Positions 26,075-38,775 of a stretch of 64,000 bases of DNA are shown here, piece after piece. The position numbers and the translations under genes were made by a program. Origin of the DNA: Streptomyces chrestomyceticus JCM 4735 (GTDB lineage Bacteria; Actinomycetota; Actinomycetes; Streptomycetales; Streptomycetaceae); contig NZ_BHZC01000001.1 in assembly GCF_003865135.1 (NCBI RefSeq), positions 1,116,001-1,180,000 of the forward strand, given 5' to 3'. The notes beneath the pieces are model-generated. The model made no database searches, was not told where the DNA came from, and was given only the letters and a program-made list of their open reading frames with translations. Within the stretch, counting starts at the first letter, position 1; every line of letters starts with the position of its first letter.

Positions 26075-26265
26075 GCTGCCCGGGTGCCCGGGTACGGCCG
26101 GTTGTCACCCGCTGATCCAAAATGGGGTGCGTACGGCCCGGAGTACCCGGCTCCCTCGGCACGAACAGAGGCGCTCGGGACCAGTACGAAACGGAGCGAA
26201 TGCTTCAGCGGTCAATCATTCGTATGTGGTCGCGGCGCGCCGCCGCGCGTGGTTCGCTGACGTGA

Positions 26266-29439
<3,174 letters not shown>

Positions 29440-29459
29440 ATTTCACGTTTCATCGGGTA

Positions 29460-29493
29460 TTGACAGCTCTCGTCCGCAGCGGTCTGAACCAAT
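29460..29493 (+). promoter_or_regulatory. Putative promoter of the YceI gene
   Basis: TTGACA at 29460-29465 is a consensus -35, with a weak TCTGAA 17 bases on. An imperfect inverted repeat GGTCTGAACC (29481-29490) overlaps the -10. It loosely resembles a DasR-type site (11 of 16 positions by eye), which is weak evidence. Confidence 0.35.
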
Positions 29494-29548
29494 GACAGGA
29501 TGGAGATGCACCTTTTTGACACAACTGACCGAGAGGCCCCGTCCTGCC

Positions 29549-30427
29549 ATGGCGCTCGCCATCCTCACCCGCCTTCGTGACCGCTCCGCCCGCAGTGCCC
29601 CCGCACCGGCCCCGATCCCGCGCGGTGCCGGTGCACTGGACCTCAGCGTCCACGACCCCGTGGGGCTGCCGATGGCGCGGGCCGGGGTGTCGGTGCGCGA
29701 CACCGAGGGCACCGAGGTCACGCGCGGCCAGACGGACCCCAACGGCATGTTCACCGCGACGCTGGCCCCCGCCGCGTACCACGTGGTGGTCACCTGCGAC
29801 GGCTTCCGCCCGGAGCGGTTCGACAGTCTGGTGACCGAGGGGACGCGGACCGCGCCGCGGACGCTGCAACTGGAGCCGGCCCCGGTGCCGCCGATGCCCA
29901 CGCCGGGGCAGTGGCGGCTGGACCCCGACCACTCGTCCATCCGCTTCACCGCCCGGCACATCGGACTGGCCGAGATCCACGGCCGGTTCAACCACTTCGA
30001 GGGCGGCCTGTGGATCGCGCCGGACATGCGGGACTCGCGGGTGGAGGTGACGATCGACGCGGCGAGCATCGACTCGGGGGTGAAGATGCGCGACGACCAC
30101 CTGCGCTCGGCGGAGTTCCTGGACGTGGCGCGCTACCCGTACCTGCAGTTCGCCGGGGAACGGTTCGTGCACAAGGGCGGGGCCCGCTGGGCCGTGCAGG
30201 GGGTGCTGCACCTGCACGGCGTCAGCCGGTCGGTGCAGTTGGACACCCGGTACCTGGGCCTCGGCACCGGCATGGGCGGCGAGACGCGTACGGCGTGCAC
30301 CGCGGTGACCGAGCTGCACCGGGAGGACTTCACGCTCGACTGGCGCAAGATGCTCGCCCGGGGCATCGCGGCCATCGGCGCGACGATCCGCGTGGAGATG
30401 GACATCCAGGCCGTCCCGGCGGAGTGA
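29549..30427 (+). CDS. YceI-family protein with N-terminal carboxypeptidase-regulatory-like domain
   Basis: 292 residues. Residues ~25-115 form a small beta-sandwich (LDLSVHDPVGLPMARAGVSV, QTDPNGMFTATLAPAAYHV), and ~125-290 are YceI: WRLDPDHSSIRFTARHIG, DAASIDSGVKMRDDHLRSAEFLD, RYPYLQFAGE. YceI lipocalin-like barrels bind isoprenoid-type lipids. The fusion of both domains is common in actinobacteria. No signal peptide. ATG 29549 was preferred to GTG/ATG codons upstream because the domain begins soon after. Confidence 0.82.
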   Translation: MALAILTRLRDRSARSAPAPAPIPRGAGALDLSVHDPVGLPMARAGVSVRDTEGTEVTRGQTDPNGMFTATLAPAAYHVVVTCDGFRPERFDSLVTEGTRTAPRTLQLEPAPVPPMPTPGQWRLDPDHSSIRFTARHIGLAEIHGRFNHFEGGLWIAPDMRDSRVEVTIDAASIDSGVKMRDDHLRSAEFLDVARYPYLQFAGERFVHKGGARWAVQGVLHLHGVSRSVQLDTRYLGLGTGMGGETRTACTAVTELHREDFTLDWRKMLARGIAAIGATIRVEMDIQAVPAE

Positions 30428-30478
30428 CCCGGGCGCTGGGCAGGCGTCCTGTCAGTGCCGGGTGAGAAGCTGGGCGTC

Positions 30479-31402
30479 ATGAGCACCACTGCCGCGCCCC
30501 CGTTCGCCGCCGCCCTCGCCGCAGGCCCGCTCGTCCTGGACGGCGGACTGTCCAACCAACTGGAGTCCGCCGGGCACGACCTCGGCGACGCGCTGTGGTC
30601 GGCGCGGCTGCTCGCCGAGGAACCGGACGCCGTGGTCGCGGCGCACCGCGCGTACTACGAGGCGGGCGCCCAGGTGGCGATCACGTCCAGCTATCAGGCG
30701 ACCTTCGAGGGGTTCGCCGCGCGGGGCATCGGCGCGACGGAGGCCGCCGGGCTGCTGCGGCGCAGTGTGGAGCTGGCGCGCGAGGCGGCGCGGCAGGCGA
30801 CGGCGGGCGGCGTGGCGGGGCCGCTGTACGTCGCCGCGTCGGCCGGTCCGTACGGCGCGATGCTGGCGGACGGCTCCGAATACCGGGGCGCCTACGGGCT
30901 GTCGGTGGCCGAGCTCGAACGGTTCCACCGTCCGCGGCTGGAGGTGCTGGCCGCGGCCGGTCCCGACGTGCTGGCGCTGGAGACCGTGCCGGACGCGGAC
31001 GAGGCGCGGGCCCTGCTGCGGGCGGTACGGGGCCTCGGCGTGCCGGCCTGGCTGTCGTTCAGCGCGGCCGGGGACCGCACGCGGGCCGGGCAGCCGCTGG
31101 CGGACGCCTTCGCGCTCGCGGCGGACGTCCCCGAGGTGGTGGCGGTGGGCGTGAACTGCTGCACCCCCGAGGACGCCGACCGGGCGGTGGCGGTGGCGGC
31201 CCGCGCGGCCGGCAAGCCGGTGGTCGTCTACCCGAACAGCGGCGAGAGCTGGGACGCCCGGGCCCGTGCCTGGTGCGGTACGCCCGCCTTCAGCGCGGAC
31301 CGGGTCGCGGCCTGGACCGCCGCGGGGGCCCGGCTCGTCGGCGGCTGCTGCCGGGTGGGACCGGAGGGGGTGGCGGCGCTGGCGCGGCAGCTCACCGGCT
31401 GA
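30479..31402 (+). CDS. mmuM: Homocysteine S-methyltransferase
   Basis: 307 residues, a TIM-barrel enzyme that makes methionine from homocysteine and S-methylmethionine or SAM. The zinc cysteines are present: GVNCCTP near residue 227 and GGCCRVGP near residue 290. The N-terminal LDGGLSNQLES and ITSSYQATFEGF are family motifs. Located 51 bp after the YceI gene; it may share its transcript. Confidence 0.9.
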   Translation: MSTTAAPPFAAALAAGPLVLDGGLSNQLESAGHDLGDALWSARLLAEEPDAVVAAHRAYYEAGAQVAITSSYQATFEGFAARGIGATEAAGLLRRSVELAREAARQATAGGVAGPLYVAASAGPYGAMLADGSEYRGAYGLSVAELERFHRPRLEVLAAAGPDVLALETVPDADEARALLRAVRGLGVPAWLSFSAAGDRTRAGQPLADAFALAADVPEVVAVGVNCCTPEDADRAVAVAARAAGKPVVVYPNSGESWDARARAWCGTPAFSADRVAAWTAAGARLVGGCCRVGPEGVAALARQLTG

Positions 31403-31553
31403 AAGCAGGTGTCCGGGCCCGGCCCCGGAAGCGGACACACGCTCGAACTCCCCGCCGTGCACGGCGCCGCGGGCGGCCCGGAACCGTACAGAACGGGACC
31501 GGTCGTTACCCGGTCGCAACACCGCCGACGGCGACATCGACCCTGGCCGGTGG

Positions 31554-31603
31554 CAGGATGCAGCCAACTCACCTCCGACCGGTGAGTGTGGGGCCGCATC
31601 CTG
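31554..31603 (+). promoter_or_regulatory. Nested-hairpin leader upstream of amino-acid ABC importer
   Basis: An outer perfect stem CAGGATGC (31554-31561)/GCATCCTG (31596-31603) encloses an inner perfect stem ACTCACC (31567-31573)/GGTGAGT (31581-31587). The structure ends four bases before the GGAGG of the substrate-binding-protein gene. It could be an RNA control element or a pair of operators; no known riboswitch class is recognised. Confidence 0.5.
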
Positions 31604-31616
31604 ATCCGGAGGACCA

Positions 31617-32432
31617 GTGTCCGTTCGCTCCTCGATGTCCGCCACGGCCGCCCTCGTCGCGGCCGCCGCCCTCCTCGCCACGGGCTGCACCAGCACCAAG
31701 TCGGGCGGGGCGGCCGGCGAGAAGTCGGCCTCGGGCGTCCAGCTCGTCTCCCCCGGCACGCTCAAGACCTGCACCCATCTGCCGTACGCGCCCTTCCAGG
31801 TGAAGAAGGAGGGCAAGATCGTCGGGTTCGACGTGGACCTGGTCGATCTGGTCGCCAAGGCGCTGAACGTGCCGCAGGAGATCGTCAACACGCCCTTCGA
31901 AGGCATCGAAACCGGCCAGGACTTCACTATCCGCAAGTGCGACCTGGCCGCGGCGGGTATGACCATCACCGCCAAGCGCGACAAGGTCATGGACTTCTCC
32001 GACCCGTACTTCGACGCCACCCAGGCGCTCATCACCAAGAAGGGCGGCACCTACAAGAAGATCGAGGACCTCAAGGGGAAGAAGCTCGGCTACCAGAAGG
32101 CCACCACCGGCGCCGAGTACGCCAAGAAGCACGGCGCGGGCGTCGAGCTGGTCGAGTTCGAGGACCTGGGGCTGCTGCTCACCGCCGTGAAGTCCGGGCA
32201 GGTGGACGCGGGGATCAACGACAACGGGGTGCTGTTCGACTACGTCAAGCAGAACCCGGACACGGCGGTGACGGCGGAGTTCGACACCGGCGAGCACTAC
32301 GGGATCGGTGTGCGCACCGGAAACGACGCGCTGCGCAAGAAGATCAACGAGGTGCTGAAGAAGGCCCGGTCCGACGGCAGTTACGAGCGGATCTACAAGA
32401 AGTGGTTCGGCACCGCGCCCAAGCAGGGCTGA
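31617..32432 (+). CDS. Polar amino-acid ABC importer, substrate-binding lipoprotein (family 3)
   Basis: 271 residues. Signal peptide with lipobox LLATGC, then an SBP family 3 domain with CTHLPYAPFQV, GFDVDLVDLVAKAL, AAAGMTITAKRDKVMDFSDPYF and AGINDNGVLFDYV. These proteins capture glutamine, glutamate, cystine or similar polar amino acids outside the membrane. GTG 31617 lies five bases after GGAGG. First gene of an operon with the permease at 32463 and ATPase at 33245, preceded by a structured leader. Confidence 0.9.
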   Translation: MSVRSSMSATAALVAAAALLATGCTSTKSGGAAGEKSASGVQLVSPGTLKTCTHLPYAPFQVKKEGKIVGFDVDLVDLVAKALNVPQEIVNTPFEGIETGQDFTIRKCDLAAAGMTITAKRDKVMDFSDPYFDATQALITKKGGTYKKIEDLKGKKLGYQKATTGAEYAKKHGAGVELVEFEDLGLLLTAVKSGQVDAGINDNGVLFDYVKQNPDTAVTAEFDTGEHYGIGVRTGNDALRKKINEVLKKARSDGSYERIYKKWFGTAPKQG

Positions 32433-32462
32433 TACCGCGGCCAGCGTGAGGAGCCGACACCG

Positions 32463-33248
32463 ATGCCCCTGTCCCGACGCCGGAGGGCCCGCCTCCTGCG
32501 CGGCGGCCAGTACGCCGTCCTGGCCGCCGCCGTGCTCGTCCTCGCCCTGGTCGCCGACTGGGGGACGCTGCGCCACGCGTTCTTCGACGTGGCGGTCGCC
32601 AAGGCGCTGTTCCCCGACATCATCACCACCGCGCTGGTCAACACCGTCCTGTACACCCTGCTCGGCTTCGGTTTCGGGCTGGGGCTCGGGCTGGTGCTGG
32701 CGCTGATGCGGCTGTCGCAGGTGCCGCCGTACCGCTGGCTCGCCGTCACCTACATCGAGTTCTTCCGCGGGGTGCCCGCGCTGCTGGTCTTCATCGCGCT
32801 CGGCTTCGGCGTGCCGCTGGCCTTCGAGGTCGCGCTGGACATGAACATCACCGTGATGCTCTCGCTGGGCCTGGTCGGCGCCGCGTACATGGCGGAGACC
32901 ATCCGGGCCGGCATCCAGGCCGTACCGAAGGGGCAGACCGAGGCGGCGCGTTCGCTGGGGATGTCGTCGGGCCGCGCGATGCGCTCGATCGTGATACCGC
33001 AGGCGTTCCGGATCGTCCTGCCGCCGCTGACCAACGAGCTGATCCTGCTCACCAAGGACTCCTCGCTGGTTTATCTGCTCGGCCTGTCCCTCGGCCAGTT
33101 CGAGCTGGCGAACTTCGGGCGGGACGCCCTCAACGAGCACAAGAGCCTGACGCCGATCCTCGTGGCCGGCCTGCTCTATCTCGTCATCACCCTCCCCCTG
33201 GGCCAACTGGTCCGGCGGCTGGAGGCCCGTACGGCGAAGGCGAGGTGA
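32463..33248 (+). CDS. Polar amino-acid ABC importer, permease
   Basis: 261 residues with the HisM/ArtQ-type fold: one N-terminal helix, then a membrane core beginning [21 protein letters not shown] and the EAA loop [22 protein letters not shown] (partly quoted) that docks to the ATPase. Only one permease gene exists, so a homodimer is likely. Starts 30 bp after the binding protein with GAGGAG upstream; its end overlaps the ATPase start (GTGA). Confidence 0.92.
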   Translation: MPLSRRRRARLLRGGQYAVLAAAVLVLALVADWGTLRHAFFDVAVAKALFPDIITTALVNTVLYTLLGFGFGLGLGLVLALMRLSQVPPYRWLAVTYIEFFRGVPALLVFIALGFGVPLAFEVALDMNITVMLSLGLVGAAYMAETIRAGIQAVPKGQTEAARSLGMSSGRAMRSIVIPQAFRIVLPPLTNELILLTKDSSLVYLLGLSLGQFELANFGRDALNEHKSLTPILVAGLLYLVITLPLGQLVRRLEARTAKAR

Positions 33249-34081
33249 CGGCGGTGCGCACCGACGGCGGGCCGGCGACGGCAGGACGGGCGATCCAGGT
33301 CGAGGGGCTGCACAAGTCCTTCGGCGCACTGGAGGTGCTCAAGGGCATCGACTTCTCGGTGGAGCGGGGCGAGGTGGTGTGCGTGATCGGCCCTTCGGGG
33401 TCGGGCAAGTCGACGCTGCTGCGCTGTGTGAACCTGCTGGAGGAGCCGACCGCGGGCCGGGTCACCGTGGCCGGCACCGAGGTCACCGACCCGGACGTGG
33501 ACATCGACCGGGTCCGGCGCCGGATCGGGATGGTCTTCCAGTCCTTCAACCTCTTCCCGCACCTGACCGTGCTGGAGAATCTGACCATCGCCCAGCGGCG
33601 GGTGCTGCGCCGCGACCGGGCCGCGGCGGAACGGACCGCGCGCGCCAATCTCGCGCGGGTCGGTTTGAGCGACAAGGAGACCGCGTATCCGGCGCAGTTG
33701 TCGGGCGGCCAGCAGCAGCGGGTGGCCATCGCCCGCGCGCTGTCCATGGAGCCGGAGCTGATGCTCTTCGACGAGCCGACCTCCGCGCTCGACCCGGAGC
33801 TGGTGGGCGACGTGCTGGCGGTGATGCGCTCCCTCGCCCAGGACGGTATGACGATGCTCGTCGTCACCCACGAGATGAGCTTCGCGCGGGAGGTCGCCGA
33901 CCGGGTGGTGTTCATGGACGGCGGGGTCATCGTCGAGGAGGGGCCGCCGGAGCGGGTGGTGGCCGATCCGCAGCACGAGCGGACCCGGACGTTCCTGGCC
34001 CGGGTGCTCGATCCGGCGGCCGCCGGGCTCAGCGAGGTGTCGGAGGCCGGTGCGCAGGGGCCGGAGGAGGAGCGGGCTTAG
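33245..34081 (+). CDS. Polar amino-acid ABC importer, ATPase (GlnQ-like)
   Basis: 278 residues. Walker [11 protein letters not shown]-loop [12 protein letters not shown], signature LSGGQQQR, Walker [13 protein letters not shown] and switch HE in [12 protein letters not shown] are all canonical. It powers the permease at 32463. The GTG start overlaps the permease stop by four bases. The C-terminal ~20 residues are an acidic, alanine-rich tail. Confidence 0.92.
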   Translation: MTAVRTDGGPATAGRAIQVEGLHKSFGALEVLKGIDFSVERGEVVCVIGPSGSGKSTLLRCVNLLEEPTAGRVTVAGTEVTDPDVDIDRVRRRIGMVFQSFNLFPHLTVLENLTIAQRRVLRRDRAAAERTARANLARVGLSDKETAYPAQLSGGQQQRVAIARALSMEPELMLFDEPTSALDPELVGDVLAVMRSLAQDGMTMLVVTHEMSFAREVADRVVFMDGGVIVEEGPPERVVADPQHERTRTFLARVLDPAAAGLSEVSEAGAQGPEEERA

Positions 34082-34190
34082 ATCCTGTCATGACCGAGCG
34101 GGCGGCAGGCGGCGCCTGGTACGTTGCGCGCCCGGTACCCGGCGGGCATCGTCGCGGGCCCGCCGCCCGCTCCCCACCTGGAGGCACCGC

Positions 34191-35156
34191 TTGTTCGTCG
34201 ACCTGCCCCTCGACCAGTTGCGCAGCTACCGTCCGCCGCTGCCCGAACCCGACGGTTTCGACGCGTTCTGGCGGCGCACGCTGGACGAGGCCGGTACGTA
34301 CGACCTCGACGCGCGCTTCGAGGAGACCGACGCGGGCCTGTCGCTGCTGCACACGTACGACATGGAGTTCTCCGGCTTCGGCGGGCACCGCATCCGGGGC
34401 TGGTTCCTGCTGCCCCGGGAGGCGAGCGGTCCGCTGCCCTGCGTCGTGCAGTATCTCGGGTACGGCAGCGGCCGGCTGCATCCGCAGGACTGGCTGCTGT
34501 GGCCGGTGTCGGGCTACGCCACGCTGGTCATGGACACCCGGGGGCAGAGCGGCCCCAACCGGCCCGGCGACACCCCCGACCCGGTCGGCTCCCCCCATCC
34601 GGGTGTGCCCGGCAAGATGACGCAGGGGCTGCTCGACCCGGACGAGTACTACTACCGCCGGGTCTACACCGACGGCGTACGGGCCGTGGCGGCAGCGCGC
34701 GGTCACGCGGCGGTGGACGCCGGGCGGGTGGTGGTGGCGGGCGGCAGCCAGGGCGGCGCCATCGCGCTGGCCGTCGCCGGACTGGTGCCCGGGCTCGCGG
34801 GCGCGCTGATCGACGTACCGTTCCTGACGCACGTCCGGCGCGCCGTCGAGATCACCGACGAAGGCCCGTACGGCGAACTCTCCCGCTACCTCGCGGGCGC
34901 CCGGACCGAGGTGGAAGCCGCCCTGCACACCCTCGACCACTTCGACGGCCTGAACTTCGCGGCCCGCGCGACCGCCCCCGCGCTCTTCGGTACCGCGCTG
35001 CGCGACCCGATCACGCCCGCCTCCACCGGCTTCGCCGCGTACCACCACTACGCGGGCGCCAAGGAGCTGCGGCTGTGGCGGTTCAACGGGCACGAGAGCG
35101 GCGGCGGGCACCAGCGGACGGAGGAGATCCGCTTCTTGCGCAAGCTGTTCGGCTGA
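34191..35156 (+). CDS. Acetylxylan esterase / cephalosporin-C deacetylase family hydrolase (AXE1)
   Basis: 321 residues, alpha/beta hydrolase of carbohydrate-esterase family 7 type. Nucleophile S186 sits in GGSQGG, with the acid in RDPITP and the histidine in the C-terminal GHESGGGH. Substrate-face motifs RGQSGPN and YYYRRVYTDGVRA are typical. It deacetylates xylooligosaccharides or other acetyl esters in the cytoplasm, as there is no signal peptide. The TTG start at 34191 is well placed six bases after GGAGG. It is next to, and convergent with, xylA, consistent with xylan breakdown. Confidence 0.88.
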   Translation: MFVDLPLDQLRSYRPPLPEPDGFDAFWRRTLDEAGTYDLDARFEETDAGLSLLHTYDMEFSGFGGHRIRGWFLLPREASGPLPCVVQYLGYGSGRLHPQDWLLWPVSGYATLVMDTRGQSGPNRPGDTPDPVGSPHPGVPGKMTQGLLDPDEYYYRRVYTDGVRAVAAARGHAAVDAGRVVVAGGSQGGAIALAVAGLVPGLAGALIDVPFLTHVRRAVEITDEGPYGELSRYLAGARTEVEAALHTLDHFDGLNFAARATAPALFGTALRDPITPASTGFAAYHHYAGAKELRLWRFNGHESGGGHQRTEEIRFLRKLFG

Positions 35157-35186
35157 CCCCCCCCCCGCTGTTCCCTTGAGGGCGGG

Positions 35187-36350
35187 TCAGCGCGCCCGCA
35201 GCAGGTGGTCCATGGCGAGCTGGTCGAGTTGTTCGAACGCCATGCCGCGCGCGGCGGCCGCCTCCACGTCGAAGGACTCGTAGGCCGTACGCTCCGCGAG
35301 CAGGCCGGCGAGTCCGTCCTGGGCGGTGGGCCGGGCCAGCTCGTCCAGTCGGGAGGCGCGCAGTGCCTCCTGGACGGCCGGGTCGGCGCGGAAGGCCGCC
35401 GCGCGCTCCTTGAGGATCAGGTAGGTGCGCATGCAGCCGGCCGCCGAGGCCCACACCCCGTCCAGGTCTTCGGTGCGCGGCGGCTTGAAGTCGAAGTGCC
35501 TGGGCCCGTCGTAGCCCGCCGTCTCCAGCAGGTCCACCAGCCAGAAGGCGGCGCGCAGGTCCCCGGCGCCGAAGCGCAGGTCCTGGTCGTACTTGACGCC
35601 GGACTGCCCGTTCAGGTCGATGTGGAAGAGCTTGCCGGCCCACAGGGCCTGGGCGATGCCGTGCGGGACGTTGAGGCCGGCCATCTGCTCGTGCCCGACC
35701 TCCGGGTTGACGCCGTACAGCTCGGGCCGCTCCAGCCGTTCGATGAAGGCGAGGGCGTGGCCGACGGTGGGCAGCAGGATGTCGCCCCGCGGCTCGTTGG
35801 GCTTCGGTTCGATGGCGAACCGCAGGTCGTAGCCCTGCTCGACGACGTACTGGCCGAGCAGGTCGAACGCCTCCCGCATCCGGTCCAGCGCCGCGCGCAC
35901 GTCCTTGGCCGCGCCGGACTCCGCGCCCTCGCGCCCGCCCCACGCCACATACGTACGGGCGCCCAGCTCGGCCGCGAGGTCGATGTTCCGCAGGGTCTTG
36001 CGCAGGGCGTAGCGCCGGACGTCGCGGTCGTTGGCGGTGAACGCGCCGTCCTTGAACACGGGGTGGGTGAAGAGATTGGTCGTGGCCATCGGCACGGTCA
36101 GGCCGGTGGCGTCCAGCGCCTGGCGGAAGCGCTTGACCGCCGCCTCGCGCGCGACGTCGCCGGAGCCGAAGGGGATCAGGTCGTCGTCGTGGAAGGTGAT
36201 GCCGTACGCGCCCAGTTCCGCCAGCCGGTGGACGGACTCGACCGGGTCGAGGGGGCGGCGGGTGGCGTCCCCGAAGGGATCGCGGCCCTGCCAGCCGACC
36301 GTCCACAGACCGAAACTGAACTTGTCCTCGGGCACGGGCTGACAGCTCAT
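35187..36350 (-). CDS. xylA: Xylose isomerase
   Basis: 387 residues, the classic Streptomyces enzyme converting D-xylose to D-xylulose (and glucose to fructose) with two divalent metals. Catalytic H54 and D57 lie in ITFHDDDL; metal and substrate residues are in [11 protein letters not shown] and [14 protein letters not shown] lies five bases before ATG 36350. It is divergent from xylB with 150 bp between starts, where a shared xylose-responsive promoter would be; no operator is obvious. Confidence 0.97.
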   Translation of the reverse strand: MSCQPVPEDKFSFGLWTVGWQGRDPFGDATRRPLDPVESVHRLAELGAYGITFHDDDLIPFGSGDVAREAAVKRFRQALDATGLTVPMATTNLFTHPVFKDGAFTANDRDVRRYALRKTLRNIDLAAELGARTYVAWGGREGAESGAAKDVRAALDRMREAFDLLGQYVVEQGYDLRFAIEPKPNEPRGDILLPTVGHALAFIERLERPELYGVNPEVGHEQMAGLNVPHGIAQALWAGKLFHIDLNGQSGVKYDQDLRFGAGDLRAAFWLVDLLETAGYDGPRHFDFKPPRTEDLDGVWASAAGCMRTYLILKERAAAFRADPAVQEALRASRLDELARPTAQDGLAGLLAERTAYESFDVEAAAARGMAFEQLDQLAMDHLLRAR

Positions 36351-36500
36351 CGCGGCTCCTCGGCCCCTCGTCATGCCACTGCGTACATCAGGCCGGGGCC
36401 AAACTAATATGCGGCAGCACGCCGGGGAAGCCCCGGGGCGGGCGAGGCGCCCGGTGTCGTCCGGCGGGGCGTTCCCCGCGGTGCGGAGAGGGAGAACGCG

Positions 36501-37964
36501 ATGGGTACACAGGCAGCGGGACCGCTCGTCGTCGGCGTGGACAGCTCCACCCAGTCCACGAAGGCGCTCGTGGTGGACGCCGCGACCGGCGAGGTCGTGG
36601 CCCGCGGCCAGGCTCCGCACGTGGTCACCGGCGGTACGGCCGCCGACGGAGCGGACCTCGGCGGCACGGGCAAGGAGAGCGACCCCGAACAGTGGTGGCG
36701 CGCGCTCGGCGAGGCGCTGGACCAGTGCGGTGACGCCGCTCGGGAGGCGGCGGCCGTGTCCGTCGGTGGCCAGCAGCACGGCCTGGTCACCCTCGACGCG
36801 GCGGGGCGGCCGGTGCGTCCGGCGCTGCTCTGGAACGACGTACGGTCGGCGCCCCAGCACCGGCGCCTGCTGGCGGAGCACGGCGGGCCGGCGGCGTGGG
36901 CGCGGCGGGTGGGCAGCGTGCCGCTGCCGGCGTTCACCGTGACGAAGTGGGCCTGGCTGCGCGAGCACGAGCCGGCGGCGGCCGACGCGACGGCCGCGGT
37001 GCGGCTGCCGCACGACTATCTCACCGAGCGCCTCAGCGGCGAGGCGGTCACCGACCGCGGCGACGCCTCCGGGACCGGCTGGTGGTCGCCGGCCGACGAG
37101 GCGTACGACGAGGAGATCCTCGGACACATCGGCCTGGACCCGAAGGCGCTGCCGAGGGTCGCGCTGCCGGGCGAGGCGGCGGGCACCGTACGGGCCGGTG
37201 AACTGCCGCTGCCGCAGGGCGCGCTGGTCGCCGCGGGCACCGGCGACAACATGGCGGCGGCGCTGGGGCTCGGGCTGCGCCCCGGGCAGCCCGTACTGAG
37301 CCTGGGGACGTCGGGCACGGTCTACGCGGTGTCCACCCGGCGTCCGGCCGGCGATCCGACGGGGACGGTGGCCGGGTTCGCCGACGCGCGCGGCGACTGG
37401 CTTCCCCTGGCCTGCACCCTGAACTGCACGCTGGCCGTGGACCGGGTCGCGGCCCTGCTCGGCCTGGGCCGGGAGGACGTCGAGCCCGGCGGGTCGGCGG
37501 TGATGCTGCCCTTCCTCGACGGTGAGCGCACGCCCGACCTGCCGCAGGCGTCCGGGCTGCTGCACGGCCTGCGGCACGACACGACACGCGGTCAACTGCT
37601 CCAGGCGGCGTACGACGGTGCGGTGTTCGCGCTGCTCCAGGCGCTGGACCGGATCGTGGACGAGGACGTATCGGCCGACGCGCCGCTGCTGCTGATCGGC
37701 GGCGGCGCGCGCGGGAACGCGTGGCGGGACACCGTACGCCGCCTCTCGGGGCGGCCGGTGGTGGTGCCGGAGGCCCGCGAGCTGGTCGCCCTGGGTGCGG
37801 CGGCGCAGGCGGCGGGGCTGCTGCTGGGCGAGGACCCGGCGGCGGTGGCACGGCGGTGGGGGACGGCGCGCGGCGCCGAGTATCCGGCGGTGCCGTGCGA
37901 CACGGCGGCGCGGGAGCGGCTGGCGGAGACGCTGGCGGCGGGCGGGCCGCTGCTGGGGGCCTGA
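36501..37964 (+). CDS. xylB: Xylulokinase (FGGY family)
   Basis: 487 residues. It phosphorylates D-xylulose to xylulose-5-phosphate for the pentose-phosphate pathway. The ATPase fold starts at [27 protein letters not shown] holds the catalytic neighbourhood, with GDASGTGWW and [19 protein letters not shown] as further family motifs. N- and C-termini are close to minimal, with no long disordered tail of the kind that targets enzymes into family 2 encapsulins. The gene runs divergently from xylA and points towards two encapsulin genes. Confidence 0.95.
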   Translation: MGTQAAGPLVVGVDSSTQSTKALVVDAATGEVVARGQAPHVVTGGTAADGADLGGTGKESDPEQWWRALGEALDQCGDAAREAAAVSVGGQQHGLVTLDAAGRPVRPALLWNDVRSAPQHRRLLAEHGGPAAWARRVGSVPLPAFTVTKWAWLREHEPAAADATAAVRLPHDYLTERLSGEAVTDRGDASGTGWWSPADEAYDEEILGHIGLDPKALPRVALPGEAAGTVRAGELPLPQGALVAAGTGDNMAAALGLGLRPGQPVLSLGTSGTVYAVSTRRPAGDPTGTVAGFADARGDWLPLACTLNCTLAVDRVAALLGLGREDVEPGGSAVMLPFLDGERTPDLPQASGLLHGLRHDTTRGQLLQAAYDGAVFALLQALDRIVDEDVSADAPLLLIGGGARGNAWRDTVRRLSGRPVVVPEARELVALGAAAQAAGLLLGEDPAAVARRWGTARGAEYPAVPCDTAARERLAETLAAGGPLLGA

Positions 37965-38071
37965 CCGGGGCATATTCCTCCGGGGCAAACGGCGGCCGGA
38001 ACTCCGCATCCGGTCAGCGGATTCGGACGGCGCCGTACCGCGAGCCCGGATCTTGTGATGGGGTGCCGGGC

Positions 38072-38374
38072 ATGAGCATCTTTGTTCGTGCCCGGTTCGA
38101 CGTCAGCGACCGCCGGCAGGACGGCACCGAGCGGAGTGCCACCGCTCTCCACGAGGCGGCCGGTCCGGAGCCGTGCGGCCCGACCTCTCGCTGGTTCACC
38201 CTCCCGGAGCCCGGCGCCTACCTGGTGCTGGAGGAGTACGCCGACCCGGCGGTGCCCCCGGCACCCCCGGAGCACGCCGCCGGGCTGCTGACGAGCCTGG
38301 GCCGGTGTGCCGACATGGCGTTCGCCGAGATGTACGGGCCGCTCGGGGGCGGCCGGACGGACGTCGCCGGCTGA
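38072..38374 (+). CDS. Small hypothetical protein between xylB and encapsulin genes
   Basis: 100 residues, no membrane segment. Begins [17 protein letters not shown] and ends [18 protein letters not shown]; a middle segment [17 protein letters not shown] suggests a compact alpha/beta or dimeric ferredoxin-like fold. Not recognised. It lies 107 bp after xylB on the same strand and 401 bp before the first encapsulin gene. Confidence 0.5.
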   Translation: MSIFVRARFDVSDRRQDGTERSATALHEAAGPEPCGPTSRWFTLPEPGAYLVLEEYADPAVPPAPPEHAAGLLTSLGRCADMAFAEMYGPLGGGRTDVAG

Positions 38375-38775
38375 GGTCCCGGCCGTCCGCGGATCGGGCT
38401 GCCCGAGGGGCCGTCCCGGTCCCGCATGCCGCGCCACGCGCCGGTCCCCGACGCCCCGCCTGCCGGTCCCGCACGGCCGCCACGGACCGGTTTACCGCCG
38501 GAGAATGAACCGCTCCGTCACCTCGTCGGCTTTCCGCCGGCACCGCGCCTTCCGCTTGCCGGTCCGACGGAATCACCCCGGCACACTTTCCACCGACGGA
38601 TTCCACTAAACCTGTCCAGCTCCATTATTTTTCATGCCACTCTTTTGAGTGATTGCCCGGATTAAAACAACACGTCTATGTTCAGTGCGGCGAGCGGCTC
38701 GGACCTCGCCTCACGGAACGGCCGTGGCTCCGGCCGCCGTCCGATGGTCAACTTCCCAAGATTGGTGGCGAAGCC
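38375..38775. other. Intergenic region carrying the probable encapsulin promoter
   Basis: The first 230 bases are GC-rich and featureless. Positions ~38605-38690 are distinctly AT-richer than the surroundings and contain an inverted repeat CACTC-TTTT-GAGTG at 38638-38651. This is a likely promoter/operator zone for the two shell genes. No -35/-10 pair is convincing. Confidence 0.4.

Noticed and set aside
29478..29493. DasR (dre) site before the YceI gene
   Set aside because: Only about 11 of 16 positions agree by eye and the inner palindrome is broken; kept only as a comment on the promoter.
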